A DNA stretch of 64,000 nt from positions 248,001-312,000 of the forward strand of contig NZ_VOLT01000005.1 in NCBI RefSeq assembly GCF_007954275.1, read 5' to 3'. This DNA is from Colwellia demingiae (lineage in GTDB: Bacteria; Pseudomonadota; Gammaproteobacteria; Enterobacterales; Alteromonadaceae). The position numbers and the translations under genes were made by a program. The notes beneath the pieces are model-generated. The model searched no databases and had not been told where the DNA came from. It saw only the letters and a list, made by a program, of their open reading frames with translations. Positions within the stretch are counted from its first letter, which is position 1. Every line of letters begins with the position of its first letter. Shown here piece by piece: positions 44,597 to 54,381 of the stretch.

Positions 44597-46378
44597 TCAC
44601 CATTCCCGCAATTGTTGCATTTCTTTCAATCGTCCACGTTGCATCACCAATGCTTCAAATAAATCATCCACTGACGAGTTATCTGAACTTAATCCCGGTA
44701 ACGCAATATTCGCTTCAGCGAAAAAACGTTTCTGAATGTTATCTTCTGGCTCAAGCCAAGCGACTTGCCACCACTGTTGAATTCTTTCTTTTGCTTGTTT
44801 CAGTTTTTTTTCGGTTGGTAATTTATCGCTTTTCTGATTATTAATTTTTCTATCCGTTGGCAGTAAATTCCATAAATCATTATTCGGCCAACGTGCAAAA
44901 GGCATGCTGTGATCAATGTCGTACTTTTGTTTTAATGGTTTTGCCGACCATACACATCGAATCTGTTCTTGCTGATTATGTTTTAAACTTTGCTGTAGCT
45001 TTAACTCATCAAAGCGCTTACGTACTTCGGTTGTTGTGCGTTTAGGCTCTTCCCACTTTAACACTTGGTATAAGTGGTATTGATTTTCTGGTGATTTATA
45101 TTGGCTATTGCCTGAATAACTCGCCATGGTTTTTACCCATTCACTGACTAATACAGGTTCAATCCAGCACGCGTAACGGTTGAACGCCAACCACGTTGAC
45201 TCAGGTAATGAAAACTCCCCCCACTGTTCTAATGTTTGTAAATCAAGGAAGATACTGTCTTTTGCTTTAACCGTTTTACTGGCAACTTCAAAAACAGTCT
45301 TATCGCTGTTAGGCTGGGTGATAAAACGACATGGCATTGTTTTAATATTGCTAACGGCTGCCGATATTGTTTTATATAGCGCTACAGCAGTATCACCGGT
45401 AAATATATTTCCAATTCGATAATCAGAGGCTTGTAGCTTGGTTAATTTATGCCAACCATTAGGCTTCATAAAGCCCATGTTGGAATTTTTATTAGGCGTT
45501 TGATGTAAGTTATGTTTATCAATTAAGTCTTTATATTGGTGACACCAGTAAAGCGCAACTAGCCCTATGGGTAAGATCACTCTGTCACCGTCTCTACTTG
45601 ACTCTCGTCTTAGCACTGATCCAGGATGTCCATCGGCAATACGCAGTAATACTCGAAGCAAGGCAAGTTTATGTGTGGCCGATTTACCGTCATTAATTGC
45701 GACATGGCGAATGAATGGAAAAGCACCCGTGCCGTCATCTGGCATTTGTAATACGACTGTTTGCCACGAAACGTGATTTCTACCGAGTTTATCGTCTTCT
45801 TTCTGGGTTTCTAATTTAGTGAATAACCCAACATTGTTTGCTAACTGCTTTAATTCATCAGCGCATACGGTATGCATTTTACGTGTAATGCGCTCTTCGT
45901 CGGTATGTCCGTGACGAAGTGAAATGACGAGGTTACCGCCCGGCTTTAACAGGTTAGCTAATTTACGAATTGAGCGTGCACGATCACTTGCAGGGATATG
46001 CATCCATACTGCACTTAATAGTATTAAGTCGAAACTGACTTCTTGCTTGGTGATGGTGCTTAATGCAGGTAATGAATCAGTTAGCCATTTTACGTTAAGG
46101 CCTGTGGTTTGGCGTGCGCCAATATCTGCAAGTATGTTGGCCGGCTCTACAGCAAAGACTTGAATGCAATTTTCAACGCCATGTTCTTTAACCGCTAATT
46201 CAGCAAAGTGTTTAGCATCGCGTCCCGAGCCCGCACCTAAATCGAGAATTCGTGCATGTGAATTATTTATAATGGCTGGCAAAAATTGCGACCAGCTTTT
46301 ATGTACCTGTTCAAATGACTTTGAAAGATATTGCTCGGCTAATTTATTTGCATTTTCATTATAAAATTGTGGTGACAA
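44597..46378 (-). CDS. Methyltransferase-HNH nuclease fusion protein
   Basis: The 593-residue product has three parts. Residues 1-210 are a class I SAM methyltransferase (motif I ILDLGAGSGRDA at 44-55, acidic loop AVEPAN, motif IV region LILLSAVWMHIP, post-motif LLKPGGNLVISLRHG). Residues 220-450 are an uncharacterised, partly helical domain starting KSATHKLALLRVLLRIADG. Residues 470-530 are an HNH-type nuclease domain (CVWSAKPLKQKYDIDHSMPF with DIDH at 487-490, then WNLLPTDRKINNQKSDKLP). The start is TTG at 46378 with AAAGGAA upstream. I know of no such standard fusion. A modification-plus-cleavage enzyme of a defence system is plausible but unproven. Confidence 0.8.
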   Translation of the reverse strand: MSPQFYNENANKLAEQYLSKSFEQVHKSWSQFLPAIINNSHARILDLGAGSGRDAKHFAELAVKEHGVENCIQVFAVEPANILADIGARQTTGLNVKWLTDSLPALSTITKQEVSFDLILLSAVWMHIPASDRARSIRKLANLLKPGGNLVISLRHGHTDEERITRKMHTVCADELKQLANNVGLFTKLETQKEDDKLGRNHVSWQTVVLQMPDDGTGAFPFIRHVAINDGKSATHKLALLRVLLRIADGHPGSVLRRESSRDGDRVILPIGLVALYWCHQYKDLIDKHNLHQTPNKNSNMGFMKPNGWHKLTKLQASDYRIGNIFTGDTAVALYKTISAAVSNIKTMPCRFITQPNSDKTVFEVASKTVKAKDSIFLDLQTLEQWGEFSLPESTWLAFNRYACWIEPVLVSEWVKTMASYSGNSQYKSPENQYHLYQVLKWEEPKRTTTEVRKRFDELKLQQSLKHNQQEQIRCVWSAKPLKQKYDIDHSMPFARWPNNDLWNLLPTDRKINNQKSDKLPTEKKLKQAKERIQQWWQVAWLEPEDNIQKRFFAEANIALPGLSSDNSSVDDLFEALVMQRGRLKEMQQLREW

Positions 46379-46549
46379 TCGCGTGTTCCTTTCGCGTTGG
46401 TGGATTTATCATTGTGATATTCTGACACAGGCACCATCAAATAACAGTTGTGCTTTGTCAATAAACAGTACGATAAATCAACAATACAATCCTAAACTAA
46501 ACAAATAGTTAGCTTAAATCACAACGATTGGGGTGAGATATAAAACGAA

Positions 46550-46580
46550 AAAAGGCCGATACATTACGTATCGGCCTTTT
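46550..46580 (-). terminator. Terminator after tRNA-Leu
   Basis: GGCCGATAC and GTATCGGCC (46554-46562, 46568-46576) pair perfectly over 9 bp around a 5-nt loop, followed by TTTTTT on the minus strand. It closes the transcript that contains tRNA-Leu and probably secG. Confidence 0.92.
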
Positions 46581-46598
46581 ATAATAATTTAAATCTAG

Positions 46599-46683
46599 TG
46601 GTGCGGATGGGGGGACTTGAACCCCCACGACCTAAGTCACCAGCCCCTCAAGCTGACGCGTCTACCAATTCCGCCACATCCGC
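46599..46683 (-). tRNA. leuU: tRNA-Leu (anticodon GAG)
   Basis: The reverse strand folds as a type-II tRNA: acceptor arms GCGGATG / CATCCGC, a D-arm around GGAATTGGTAGACGCG, anticodon loop TTGAGGG between CAGC and GCTG, a long variable arm, T-loop GTTCAAGTC, discriminator A and an encoded CCA at 46601-46599. The loop gives anticodon GAG, matching E. coli leuU, which also lies after secG. Its 5' end is 55 bp from the secG stop. The 3' end faces the methyltransferase-nuclease gene. Confidence 0.97.
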
Positions 46684-46738
46684 GCAATACTAGATTTTTT
46701 AACTTTTACGAGTAACTAAATTGAGGTTTAGTTAAAGC

Positions 46739-47143
46739 CTAGTCTGGAACGTTGCTATTTTCTTCTTTCTTAGCAGGTTCGTCAGATGCAGGTACATCAC
46801 TGTTTTGAACAGCAGGTAATGTAGTTGCTTCAAGACTTTCACTAGGAATAGCATCAACCGCTTGGTCAGCAGGAACAGCTAAGTTATTCCACTCGTCAAC
46901 AGACTTAGTGCGGTTAGCTGTTAAGTTACCTAAAATTAAGCTGATAACAAAAAAACCTACTGCTAAATACGTAGTTGCTGATGTTAGGAAGTTACCTGAA
47001 CCACCTGAACCAAAAACAGTGGCAGAAGAGCCAGCACCAAAAGATGCGCCCATATCTGCGCCTTTACCTTGTTGAATTAACACTAAACCAATTAGGGCTA
47101 AAGCAATTAGTACGTAGACTATAATTAATACTTGATACAACAT
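46739..47143 (-). CDS. secG: Preprotein translocase subunit SecG
   Basis: The start is placed at the ATG at 47143 (GGAAA upstream); an in-frame start at 47170 would overlap tpiA. The 134-residue product has two membrane helices (about residues 2-20 and 55-75) and the SecG motif LIQQGKGADMGASFGAGSS. An acidic tail (about residues 90-134) is longer than in E. coli SecG (110 residues) and Ala/Pro/Glu rich. SecG assists SecYE and SecA in protein export. tpiA ends 3 bases upstream, so the two are in one operon. tRNA-Leu follows downstream. Confidence 0.95.
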   Translation of the reverse strand: MLYQVLIIVYVLIALALIGLVLIQQGKGADMGASFGAGSSATVFGSGGSGNFLTSATTYLAVGFFVISLILGNLTANRTKSVDEWNNLAVPADQAVDAIPSESLEATTLPAVQNSDVPASDEPAKKEENSNVPD

Positions 47144-47145
47144 TT

Positions 47146-47916
47146 CTATTTTCCTTTCGCTGCAGAACAAATAATTTTAAATTGTTCCGCTTTTAAACTA
47201 GCACCGCCGATAAGACCACCGTCTATATCAGTTTGTGCGAATAGTTCTTCACAGTTAGCTGCATTAACGCTGCCACCGTAAAGTAATGGTACTTTATTCG
47301 CCACTTGCTCACTTTGTTGAGCTAGAAATTGACGAATAAACTGATGTGTTTCTTGTGCCATTGCACTAGATGCCGTCTTACCTGTTCCTATGGCCCAAAC
47401 TGGCTCATAAGCAATAACAACATCTTTAAATTTCTCTATGCCTATTTCATCGATAACTGGCTGAATCTGTGCTGATAACACGGTTTCAGTTTCTCCGGTT
47501 GCTCGTTCTGCTTCGCTTTCGCCAATACATAAGATTGGTGTTAAGCCTGCATTTAATGCAGCATGAACTTTTTTAGCAACTTGAGTAGACGTTTCTTTAT
47601 AGATACTTCTACGCTCAGAGTGACCAACTATTACATAGTTAATGGCTAAGTTTTGCAACATAGCAGTGGATACTTCACCTGTGTAAGCACCACTTTCATG
47701 TTCACTCACATTTTGTGAGCCTACATGGATAGCTTCATTTAAGTTAGCTACTTTTATTTTCTGATTAAGTTCAGATAAATATGGGAAGCTAGGACAAATA
47801 ACCACATCAACGTGTGATGATAGTTCAATATCTGCCAACCCTGAAACCATAGTATCAACTAGGGCTGAGTCACCGTTCATTTTCCAATTTGCGGCTACAA
47901 TTGCTTGTCTAGTCAT
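47146..47916 (-). CDS. tpiA: Triosephosphate isomerase
   Basis: The 256-residue enzyme begins VAANWKMNG with the catalytic Lys. It has VGHSERRSIYKE with the catalytic His (about residue 96), AYEPVWAIGTGKTAS with the catalytic Glu (about residue 168) and LLYGGSVNAANC with the phosphate loop. It interconverts dihydroxyacetone phosphate and glyceraldehyde 3-phosphate. The glmM-tpiA-secG order is the Pseudomonas/Alteromonadales arrangement; in E. coli tpiA lies elsewhere. It begins 263 bp after the glmM stop. Confidence 0.97.
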   Translation of the reverse strand: MTRQAIVAANWKMNGDSALVDTMVSGLADIELSSHVDVVICPSFPYLSELNQKIKVANLNEAIHVGSQNVSEHESGAYTGEVSTAMLQNLAINYVIVGHSERRSIYKETSTQVAKKVHAALNAGLTPILCIGESEAERATGETETVLSAQIQPVIDEIGIEKFKDVVIAYEPVWAIGTGKTASSAMAQETHQFIRQFLAQQSEQVANKVPLLYGGSVNAANCEELFAQTDIDGGLIGGASLKAEQFKIICSAAKGK

Positions 47917-48111
47917 TTATACCTCTTAGCCTAGGTTATTATCTTATGACTTCAGTTAATATTTAAATGGAGTCATTGCTAAAATGAAGCCGCGAGATAG
48001 TAACTAACCTGCGCAAAAGATACAAGTATTTAACACATATCTTTTACTAGTTGCAGTTTTTTTATACTTATCGCGGTATTTAGCACAATATAGTGATTAA
48101 TGTACGCTTTA

Positions 48112-48147
48112 CTCTCTTATGGTTATTTCAGTAACAACCTAAGAGAG
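48112..48147 (-). other. Stem-loop between glmM and tpiA
   Basis: CTCTCTTA then GGTT (48112-48124) pairs with AACC then TAAGAGAG (48136-48147), with one bulged base. No U-run follows on the minus strand, so it may stabilise the glmM message or slow read-through into tpiA. Confidence 0.5.
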
Positions 48148-48179
48148 CCATAATTAATAAGAATGATTAATAGCTTTAA

Positions 48180-49517
48180 TTAATTAACAAGTTTCACTAG
48201 ATCAGCAATTTTGTTAGCCAATAAAGTTACTTCATCCATATCTGGACCTTCAACCATTACACGAATAAGTGGTTCTGTACCTGATTTACGAAGTAACACT
48301 CGACCGCGACCCGTTAGTGTTTCATTAACTTCATCAACAGCAGCTAATACATCAGCATCATTTAAAGGATTATTTTGCCCCGAAAAACGAACATTGACAA
48401 GAAGTTGCGGAAGCATAGTTAGGCCTTGGCGTAACTCAAATAACGATTTTTCTTGTTTAGTTACCGCAGTAAGTACGTTAAGAGCGGCAATAATACCATC
48501 ACCAGTAGAGGTGTGGTTAAGGTTAATAACATGGCCTGAGTTTTCTGCGCCTAACTGCCAACCTTTTTCTCTTAATAACTCCATTACATGGCGGTCACCA
48601 ACATTACTGCGAACAAATTCGATATCTAATTCTTTTAAGGCTAATTCTAACCCCATATTGCTCATCAGGGTACCAACAACGCCCCCTTCTTTTCGACCAG
48701 ATTTTAAATCGTTACACGCGATGATATAAATGATTTCATCACCGTCAATAACATAACCCGTGTGGTCAACCATCATAATACGATCGCCATCACCATCAAG
48801 AGCGATACCTAGATCTGCCTTATGTTCAACAACAGCTTTGCTGATTGCTGCCATAGATGTTGCGCCACAATCCTTATTTATATTGGTTCCGTTAGGCGAA
48901 GTGCCTATTTCAATAACCGTTGCACCTAATTCACGAAATACATTTGGCGCTATGTGGTAGGTAGCTCCGTGGGCACAATCAACTACGATAGTTAAATCTT
49001 TCAATGAAATTTTGCTAGGGAAATTACTTTTACAAAATTCGATATAACGCCCTGCAGCATCATTAACACGACTCGCTTTACCTAGTTTTGCTGATTCAAC
49101 ACAACCCATTGGATTATCTAATTCAGCTTCAATAGCTAATTCAACCGCATCAGGGAGTTTTTCCCCGGTATTAGAAAAGAATTTGATGCCATTATCATAG
49201 AAAGGATTATGCGACGCACTAATAACAATGCCGGCTTCGGCTCTGAATGTTTTAGTAAGGTAGGCAATACCCGGAGTTGGCATAGGTCCAAGAAGACCGA
49301 CATCGATACCTGCAGCTGAAAATCCAGCTTCAAGTGCTGATTCAAGCATGTAACCTGAGATACGCGTATCTTTACCAATAATCACCTTTTTAGTGCCTTG
49401 ACCGGCGAGTACTTTACCCGCTGCATAACCTAACTTCATCACGAAATCTGGTGTTATTGGGTATTGCCCAACTAAACCACGGATACCATCGGTACCAAAA
49501 TATTTACGATCTGACAT
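48180..49517 (-). CDS. glmM: Phosphoglucosamine mutase
   Basis: The 445-residue enzyme begins [14 protein letters not shown]. It has the phosphoserine loop [20 protein letters not shown] (Ser about residue 102), the metal-binding loop [14 protein letters not shown] (about residue 240), the sugar loop GAENSGHVI and the phosphate loop [15 protein letters not shown] near the C-terminus. It converts glucosamine 6-phosphate to glucosamine 1-phosphate for peptidoglycan and LPS. The length is standard. It follows folP by 105 bp in the conserved ftsH-folP-glmM order. Confidence 0.98.
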   Translation of the reverse strand: MSDRKYFGTDGIRGLVGQYPITPDFVMKLGYAAGKVLAGQGTKKVIIGKDTRISGYMLESALEAGFSAAGIDVGLLGPMPTPGIAYLTKTFRAEAGIVISASHNPFYDNGIKFFSNTGEKLPDAVELAIEAELDNPMGCVESAKLGKASRVNDAAGRYIEFCKSNFPSKISLKDLTIVVDCAHGATYHIAPNVFRELGATVIEIGTSPNGTNINKDCGATSMAAISKAVVEHKADLGIALDGDGDRIMMVDHTGYVIDGDEIIYIIACNDLKSGRKEGGVVGTLMSNMGLELALKELDIEFVRSNVGDRHVMELLREKGWQLGAENSGHVINLNHTSTGDGIIAALNVLTAVTKQEKSLFELRQGLTMLPQLLVNVRFSGQNNPLNDADVLAAVDEVNETLTGRGRVLLRKSGTEPLIRVMVEGPDMDEVTLLANKIADLVKLVN

Positions 49518-49622
49518 ATTTTTCCTTATATACTTACTGTATAGCTTTATTTATTGCAGCAATTTCCGTTAGATCTTCGTTAAGTTTACCTAACTTATTG
49601 TACTTTTTACTGCAACTGACCA

Positions 49623-50480
49623 TCACTGGTATTTAGCTGTTATGGATAATACTTTTAGGGCATCAACAGTTTCTTTAACGTCATGCACTCGAATTATACT
49701 AGCGTTTTGCTGTGCGGCTATTATAGCGGTAGTTAAACTACCTGCAAGGCGTTCATCAACATTACGCGCTAATAAATTGCCTATCATTGATTTTCTCGAT
49801 GTTCCTGATAACAGTGGTAAACCTAAATCACTAAATTGGTTTAGTTGTGCAAGTAATTGATAATTTTGCTCCAACGTTTTACCAAAGCCAAAACCGGGGT
49901 CTAAAATCAGACGTTCTCGGTTTATACCTGCTTGCTCACATACACTAATTCGGTCAATGAAAAACTGCTTAATGTCGCCAATAACATCATCATATTGAGG
50001 ATTCTGTTGCATTGAACGTGGTAAACCCTGCATATGCATTAAACAGATGGGCACATTACTCTGTGCTAATACAGCTAAACAACCTTCATTTTGTAATGCT
50101 CGAACATCATTAATAATATCAGCGCCATGAGCGATTGCTTGTGACATTACTTCCGCTTTACTCGTATCGATTGACACCTTGATATCAAAATTTGATTTGA
50201 TCGCTTTAAGTAAGGGAATAACGCGTGCTAACTCATCCTCTTCACTCACATCAACAGCGCCTGGGCGCGTGGATTCTCCGCCGATATCAATAATATCAAC
50301 ACCGTCGATTATCATTTGTTCGACTTGCGCTAGTGCCTTATCAAACGTAGCAAACTTTCCTCCATCAGAGAATGAGTCAGGAGTAACATTTAAGATCCCC
50401 ATCACTTGAGCCTGGATCGTTATTTGCTGCTGAGCTTGCTCTTGGTTCGCATTATTAGATGAAAAATTATCTTGTGTCAT
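49623..50480 (-). CDS. folP: Dihydropteroate synthase
   Basis: The 285-residue enzyme has MGILNVTPDSFSDGGKF (pABA/pterin loop 1), IIDIGGESTRPGAVDV (loop 2), DPGFGFGKTLEQNY and GTSRKSMIG with the conserved Lys/Arg, and a terminal RVHDVKETVDAL. It joins p-aminobenzoate to 6-hydroxymethyl-7,8-dihydropterin diphosphate in folate synthesis and is the sulfonamide target. A Gln-rich, non-conserved stretch of about 26 residues precedes the core. It follows ftsH by 114 bp, with a terminator-like stem between. Confidence 0.97.
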   Translation of the reverse strand: MTQDNFSSNNANQEQAQQQITIQAQVMGILNVTPDSFSDGGKFATFDKALAQVEQMIIDGVDIIDIGGESTRPGAVDVSEEDELARVIPLLKAIKSNFDIKVSIDTSKAEVMSQAIAHGADIINDVRALQNEGCLAVLAQSNVPICLMHMQGLPRSMQQNPQYDDVIGDIKQFFIDRISVCEQAGINRERLILDPGFGFGKTLEQNYQLLAQLNQFSDLGLPLLSGTSRKSMIGNLLARNVDERLAGSLTTAIIAAQQNASIIRVHDVKETVDALKVLSITAKYQ

Positions 50481-50538
50481 TTTAGTCTTTTCTTTCTGTG
50501 TTTATATATGAAAGGTAAATAACCTGAACTCTGCATAT

Positions 50539-50575
50539 GAAAAAGCCTCGGTATTTACAGTAAATAACGAGGCTT
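50539..50575 (-). terminator. Stem-loop between ftsH and folP
   Basis: AAGCCTCG / CGAGGCTT (50543-50550, 50568-50575), extended by TATTTA / TAAATA with a G-A mismatch, encloses a 3-nt loop. On the minus strand TTTTT follows. It lies 19 bp after the ftsH stop, yet folP continues on the same strand, so it is probably an attenuator that lowers folP-glmM expression relative to ftsH. Confidence 0.75.
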
Positions 50576-50594
50576 TAATAATTTTATGAACATC

Positions 50595-52577
50595 TTAGCT
50601 TGCTGGTGTGTCACCACTTGGCTTAGTTGTATCAGGTTTTACTTCACTAGATTTTTCAGTATCAGTATTCTGCTCAGTATCTTCACTAGTCACTTCAACA
50701 TCTGCAGCTTCATTACCTTTACTATTGTCAGAGTTAGAGTTTGAACTATCTTTCTCTTCCCAACCTGCTGGTGGACGAACAGTCGTTCTTGCCATTAAGT
50801 CATCAATCTGTAAAGCGTCAATCGTTTCATACTTCATCAAACAATCTTTCATGGCGTGTAAAACGTCCATATTTTCTTTGATTAAGTCTTCTGCACGCTG
50901 ATAATTACGATTAATAACTTCTTTGATCTCGCTATCAATCTCTTTTGCAGTTTCATCAGACATATGCAGTGATTTTGCAGAAGTGCGACCTAAGAATACT
51001 TCACCTTCTTCTTCAGCGAACAACATAGGACCCATTTTTTCAGATAAGCCCCATTGCGTTACCATTTTGCGAGCAATGTTAGTCGCTCGTTCAATATCGT
51101 TTGAAGCACCAGTAGAAACTTTATCACTACCGTAAATAACTTCTTCAGCAACACGACCGCCGTATAAAGAAGAAATATTACTTTCTAGATGTTGCTTAGA
51201 ATGGCTAAATCTATCTTGCTCTGGTAAGTACATAGTTACACCAAGGGCACGACCACGAGGAATAATACTCACTTTATAAACAGGATCATGATCCGGCACT
51301 AAACGACCAATGATTGCATGCCCCGCTTCATGGTAAGCAGTCATTTCTCTTTCTGACTCACTCATTACCATTGATTTGCGTTCTGAGCCCATCATTATTT
51401 TATCTTTGGCTGCATCAAATTCTTTCATGCTAACTACGCGACGTGCAGTACGGGCAGCACATAAAGCCGCTTCGTTCACTAAGTTAGCTAAATCTGCACC
51501 AGAGAAACCTGGAGTACCACGTGCAATAACTTCAGCTTTAACATCATCACCTAGTGGTACTTTGCGCATATGCACTTTAAGGATTTGTTCACGACCACGA
51601 ATATCAGGTAAACCAACAGTTACTTGACGGTCAAAACGACCAGGACGAAGTAATGCAGGGTCTAATACGTCAGGACGGTTAGTTGCGGCAATAACGATAA
51701 CGCCTTCATTACCTTCAAAACCGTCCATTTCAACTAACATTTGGTTAAGTGTTTGCTCACGTTCATCATGACCACCACCCATACCAGCGCCACGTTGGCG
51801 ACCTACCGCATCTATTTCATCGATAAAGATAATACAAGGAGCCGCTTTTTTAGCTTGTTCGAACATGTCACGTACACGAGATGCACCGACACCAACAAAC
51901 ATTTCAACAAAGTCAGAGCCTGAAATAGTAAAGAAAGGTACTTTCGCTTCACCGGCAATAGCTTTCGCTAATAAGGTTTTACCCGTACCTGGTTGACCAA
52001 CAAGTAAAATCCCTGATGGAATACGTCCACCCAGCTTTTGAAAACGGCTAGGTTCACGTAAGTAATCAACTAATTCAGCAACGTCTTCTTTAGCTTCATC
52101 ACAACCAGCCACATCGGCGAAAGTCGTTTTGATTTGCTCTTCACTAAGTTGGCGTGCTTTAGATTTACCGAAAGACATGGCACCTTTACCGCCACCACCT
52201 TGCATTTGACGCATGAAGAAAATCCATACACCAATAAGTAAAATCATAGGGAACCATGAAACGAAGATGGTTGTTAAGAAACTCGTTTCTTCAGGTAATT
52301 TACCCTCAGCACGAACACCTTGTTTAACAAGATCGTTTATTAAATCACGATCATAGCCACCAGGTATAACGGTTTTGTATGCTTCGCCACTACGCTTTTC
52401 ACCCGTGATTACGCCATTTCTATCAACACTCGCATCGCGAATCTGTCCTTGACGTACATCCTGAATAAAGCGGGTGTAATCCATTTGTTGATCTTCTGTG
52501 GTATTTGGAGAAAAACTCTGAAATACACTCATCAAAACAACTGCAATAACTAACCATAAAATAAGATTTTTCGCCAT
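50595..52577 (-). CDS. ftsH: ATP-dependent zinc metalloprotease FtsH
   Basis: The start is placed at the ATG (AKNLILWLV follows) at 52577; a TTG nine bases earlier is possible. The 660-residue protein has two N-terminal membrane helices (about 4-22 and 105-125) flanking a periplasmic domain, an AAA+ module with [13 protein letters not shown] and [15 protein letters not shown], the second region of homology, and the zinc motif YHEAGHAI. The C-terminal tail after PPAGWEEK is Ser/Asn/Asp/Glu rich and longer than in E. coli. FtsH degrades membrane and regulatory proteins such as LpxC. It follows rlmE in the conserved order. Confidence 0.97.
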   Translation of the reverse strand: MAKNLILWLVIAVVLMSVFQSFSPNTTEDQQMDYTRFIQDVRQGQIRDASVDRNGVITGEKRSGEAYKTVIPGGYDRDLINDLVKQGVRAEGKLPEETSFLTTIFVSWFPMILLIGVWIFFMRQMQGGGGKGAMSFGKSKARQLSEEQIKTTFADVAGCDEAKEDVAELVDYLREPSRFQKLGGRIPSGILLVGQPGTGKTLLAKAIAGEAKVPFFTISGSDFVEMFVGVGASRVRDMFEQAKKAAPCIIFIDEIDAVGRQRGAGMGGGHDEREQTLNQMLVEMDGFEGNEGVIVIAATNRPDVLDPALLRPGRFDRQVTVGLPDIRGREQILKVHMRKVPLGDDVKAEVIARGTPGFSGADLANLVNEAALCAARTARRVVSMKEFDAAKDKIMMGSERKSMVMSESEREMTAYHEAGHAIIGRLVPDHDPVYKVSIIPRGRALGVTMYLPEQDRFSHSKQHLESNISSLYGGRVAEEVIYGSDKVSTGASNDIERATNIARKMVTQWGLSEKMGPMLFAEEEGEVFLGRTSAKSLHMSDETAKEIDSEIKEVINRNYQRAEDLIKENMDVLHAMKDCLMKYETIDALQIDDLMARTTVRPPAGWEEKDSSNSNSDNSKGNEAADVEVTSEDTEQNTDTEKSSEVKPDTTKPSGDTPAS

Positions 52578-52734
52578 ATCGCTCAACTTAATGACCTCTT
52601 GTGATATTTAAAATATTTATTATAATAAATCTATACTAGTCTATTGTGCCTAATTTACTACAATTCAAGGCTAGTCGCTATTTAACTTTAGTCGCCAGTA
52701 ACAACTAGTTACAACTTACCCTAGTCTAATGTTA

Positions 52735-53364
52735 CTAACCTTTGTAGCCAGTAGCCACTAAATATACCTCTCTCGAACGTGCTCTTGAAGATTCTGGCTT
52801 GCGAGTTTTTACCGCTTTAAATACTGCTCGTGCCGCTTTCATATAATCTTCAAAGCCTGCACCCTGAAATACTTTTACCACAAATGCGCCATTAGGTTTT
52901 AATACTTGGCTACACATATCTAGTGCTAACTCAACTAGATACATACTACGCGCTGAATCAGCACTTTCATTACCAGTCATATTTGCCGCCATATCAGACA
53001 TGACAACGTCAATGTTTTTCCCGTTTATACGAGTCAATAATGCATCAAGTACTTCTTCTTCTCGAAAGTCACCTTCGAGAAAATCAACACCTACAATGGC
53101 ATCCATAGGTAAAATATCACAAGCAACAACCTGCCCCTTATCACCTACAACTTTAACGGCATATTCTGACCAACCACCTGGAGCTGCGCCTAAATCGACA
53201 ACTTTCATACCTGGTTTAATCAATCTGTCTTTAATATTGATTTCTTCAAGTTTAAAAACTGCGCGTGAGCGTAAACCTAAACGTTGTGCTTTTTTTACGT
53301 ATTCATCATCAAAGTGTTCATCTAACCAACGTTGACTACTCGCTTTGTGTTTTTTATTTGCCAT
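52735..53364 (-). CDS. rlmE: 23S rRNA (uridine-2'-O)-methyltransferase RlmE
   Basis: The 209-residue enzyme (E. coli RrmJ/FtsJ, also 209) has the SAM motif [36 protein letters not shown] and [17 protein letters not shown]. These supply the K-D-K-E catalytic residues, including Lys about 38, Asp about 125 and Lys about 164. It methylates U2552 of 23S rRNA. The gene diverges from yhbY as in E. coli, but here a 266-bp MITE-like element fills the shared promoter region. ftsH follows after 157 bp. Confidence 0.96.
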   Translation of the reverse strand: MANKKHKASSQRWLDEHFDDEYVKKAQRLGLRSRAVFKLEEINIKDRLIKPGMKVVDLGAAPGGWSEYAVKVVGDKGQVVACDILPMDAIVGVDFLEGDFREEEVLDALLTRINGKNIDVVMSDMAANMTGNESADSARSMYLVELALDMCSQVLKPNGAFVVKVFQGAGFEDYMKAARAVFKAVKTRKPESSRARSREVYLVATGYKG

Positions 53365-53419
53365 GGTTTTTCTTACTCATCTAACTTTAAACGCGTTTAA
53401 TTATTTAACTATTAGTATC

Positions 53420-53685
53420 ATACCAATTCTAATAAATTTATTCCCTACTCAGAGCTATGTCAGGGAAGTTAGAATAAATAAATTTTGTATTGGTCTAGTT
53501 ACTCTAGACCTAAATAAATTTATGAAATTATCACTTACCTGACAAGCTCCCGGAGGGCGAGTTTAAAAGGTTTATATGCTACTTTATTGATTTTGACAAG
53601 GGAATAACCATTCTCTTCAATCAATACCTTGCCTCTAAGCCTTTAAATTCTCGCTGAGTAGGAAAAAACTTAATAGACTTGGTAT
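53420..53685. mobile_element. 266-bp MITE-like element, copy 1
   Basis: Left end ATACCAATTCTAATAA at 53420 and right end TTAATAGACTTGGTAT at 53685 are inverted repeats (14 of 16). The interior matches the reverse complement of 55317-55591 over nearly its whole length, including GACAAGCTCCC, GATTTTGACAA, TCTTCAATCAAT and CCTTGCCTCTAAGCC. There is no coding capacity. It lies in the rlmE/yhbY divergent promoter region. Confidence 0.8.
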
Positions 53686-53745
53686 TAATCACTAGATAAG
53701 GGTAAAATGGCGGCAATTCAAGGCAACAGATAACGAAATTTAGTA

Positions 53746-54042
53746 ATGAGCTTAAACAAAAAACAAATTCAGCACCTTAGAGGCGTAGCACACCCTTTAA
53801 AACCAGTAGTTTTACTTGGCAATAATGGCTTAACAGAAGCGGTTGTAGCCGAGATTGATTATGCACTTAATCACCATGAGTTAATCAAGGTGAAAATCCC
53901 AACAGATGATAAAGAAACTAAAGCGTTAATCGTTGAAGCTATTTGTCGTGAAACCAAATCAACCCAAGTACAAGTGATTGGTAAGACTTTAGTTATTTAC
54001 CGTAAAAGTGAAGAAAATAAAATTAGAATCCCTAAGATTTAA
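53746..54042 (+). CDS. yhbY: RNA-binding protein YhbY (CRM domain)
   Basis: The 98-residue protein starts MSLNKKQIQHLRGVAHPLKP, then VVLLGNNGLTEAVVAEIDYAL with the conserved GxxG-like loop, HHELIKVKIP, and ends with VIGKTLVIYRKSEE. This is the whole CRM RNA-binding domain, equal in length to E. coli YhbY (97). It associates with the large ribosomal subunit precursor. It is divergent from rlmE. A bidirectional terminator follows. Confidence 0.95.
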   Translation: MSLNKKQIQHLRGVAHPLKPVVLLGNNGLTEAVVAEIDYALNHHELIKVKIPTDDKETKALIVEAICRETKSTQVQVIGKTLVIYRKSEENKIRIPKI

Positions 54043-54065
54043 TTTTACCTTTGCTTTGCAACCAT

Positions 54066-54095
54066 AAAAAATGACAGCAATTGCTGTCATTTTTT
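54066..54095. terminator. Bidirectional terminator between yhbY and the Arc-like gene
   Basis: A perfect 30-bp palindrome (AAAAAATGACAGCAA and its complement) gives a 14-bp stem with a T-run on both strands. It serves yhbY on the plus strand and the Arc-like gene on the minus strand. Confidence 0.93.
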
Positions 54096-54113
54096 ATGCC
54101 GCTTAAGAGCCAT

Positions 54114-54314
54114 TTACTTTTTTACAGTCTCAGCCTCTTCAACAATAGTGACCACTTTTTGAATCAGCTTCACTCGGCCTGAATCAACCAAAGCTTTTCT
54201 TAATACATATTCAATTTGAGCATTAACGCTGCGTAGCTCATCATCAGACCATCGCTGCATTGCTGCTAAAACCTCAGGGTTAATTCTAAGTGGGAAGCTC
54301 TTTTTAGCTGCCAT
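54114..54314 (-). CDS. Arc-like ribbon-helix-helix DNA-binding protein
   Basis: The 66-residue protein begins AAKKSFPLRINPEVLAAMQR, where the FPLRI strand and two helices (about 12-25 and 28-44, DDELRSVNAQIEYVLRKALV) form the ribbon-helix-helix fold of Arc/MetJ-type repressors. It is too small to carry a sensor domain. It lies 67 bp downstream of the SPFH gene on the same strand. Arc-like proteins of this group are often encoded with SPFH-domain proteins, so it may regulate or be co-regulated with that gene; the target is unknown. Confidence 0.82.
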   Translation of the reverse strand: MAAKKSFPLRINPEVLAAMQRWSDDELRSVNAQIEYVLRKALVDSGRVKLIQKVVTIVEEAETVKK

Positions 54315-54381
54315 TATATTTCCTATTAATACCTAAACGATTAATAATTAAAGGGTTAACAACTGAACAATACCTAATAAA

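Noticed and set aside
46599-46640. tRNA-Leu 3' end as an att site for an integrated element
   Set aside because: No second copy of the tRNA 3' sequence and no integrase gene could be found in the window; only the accessory gene content hints at it.
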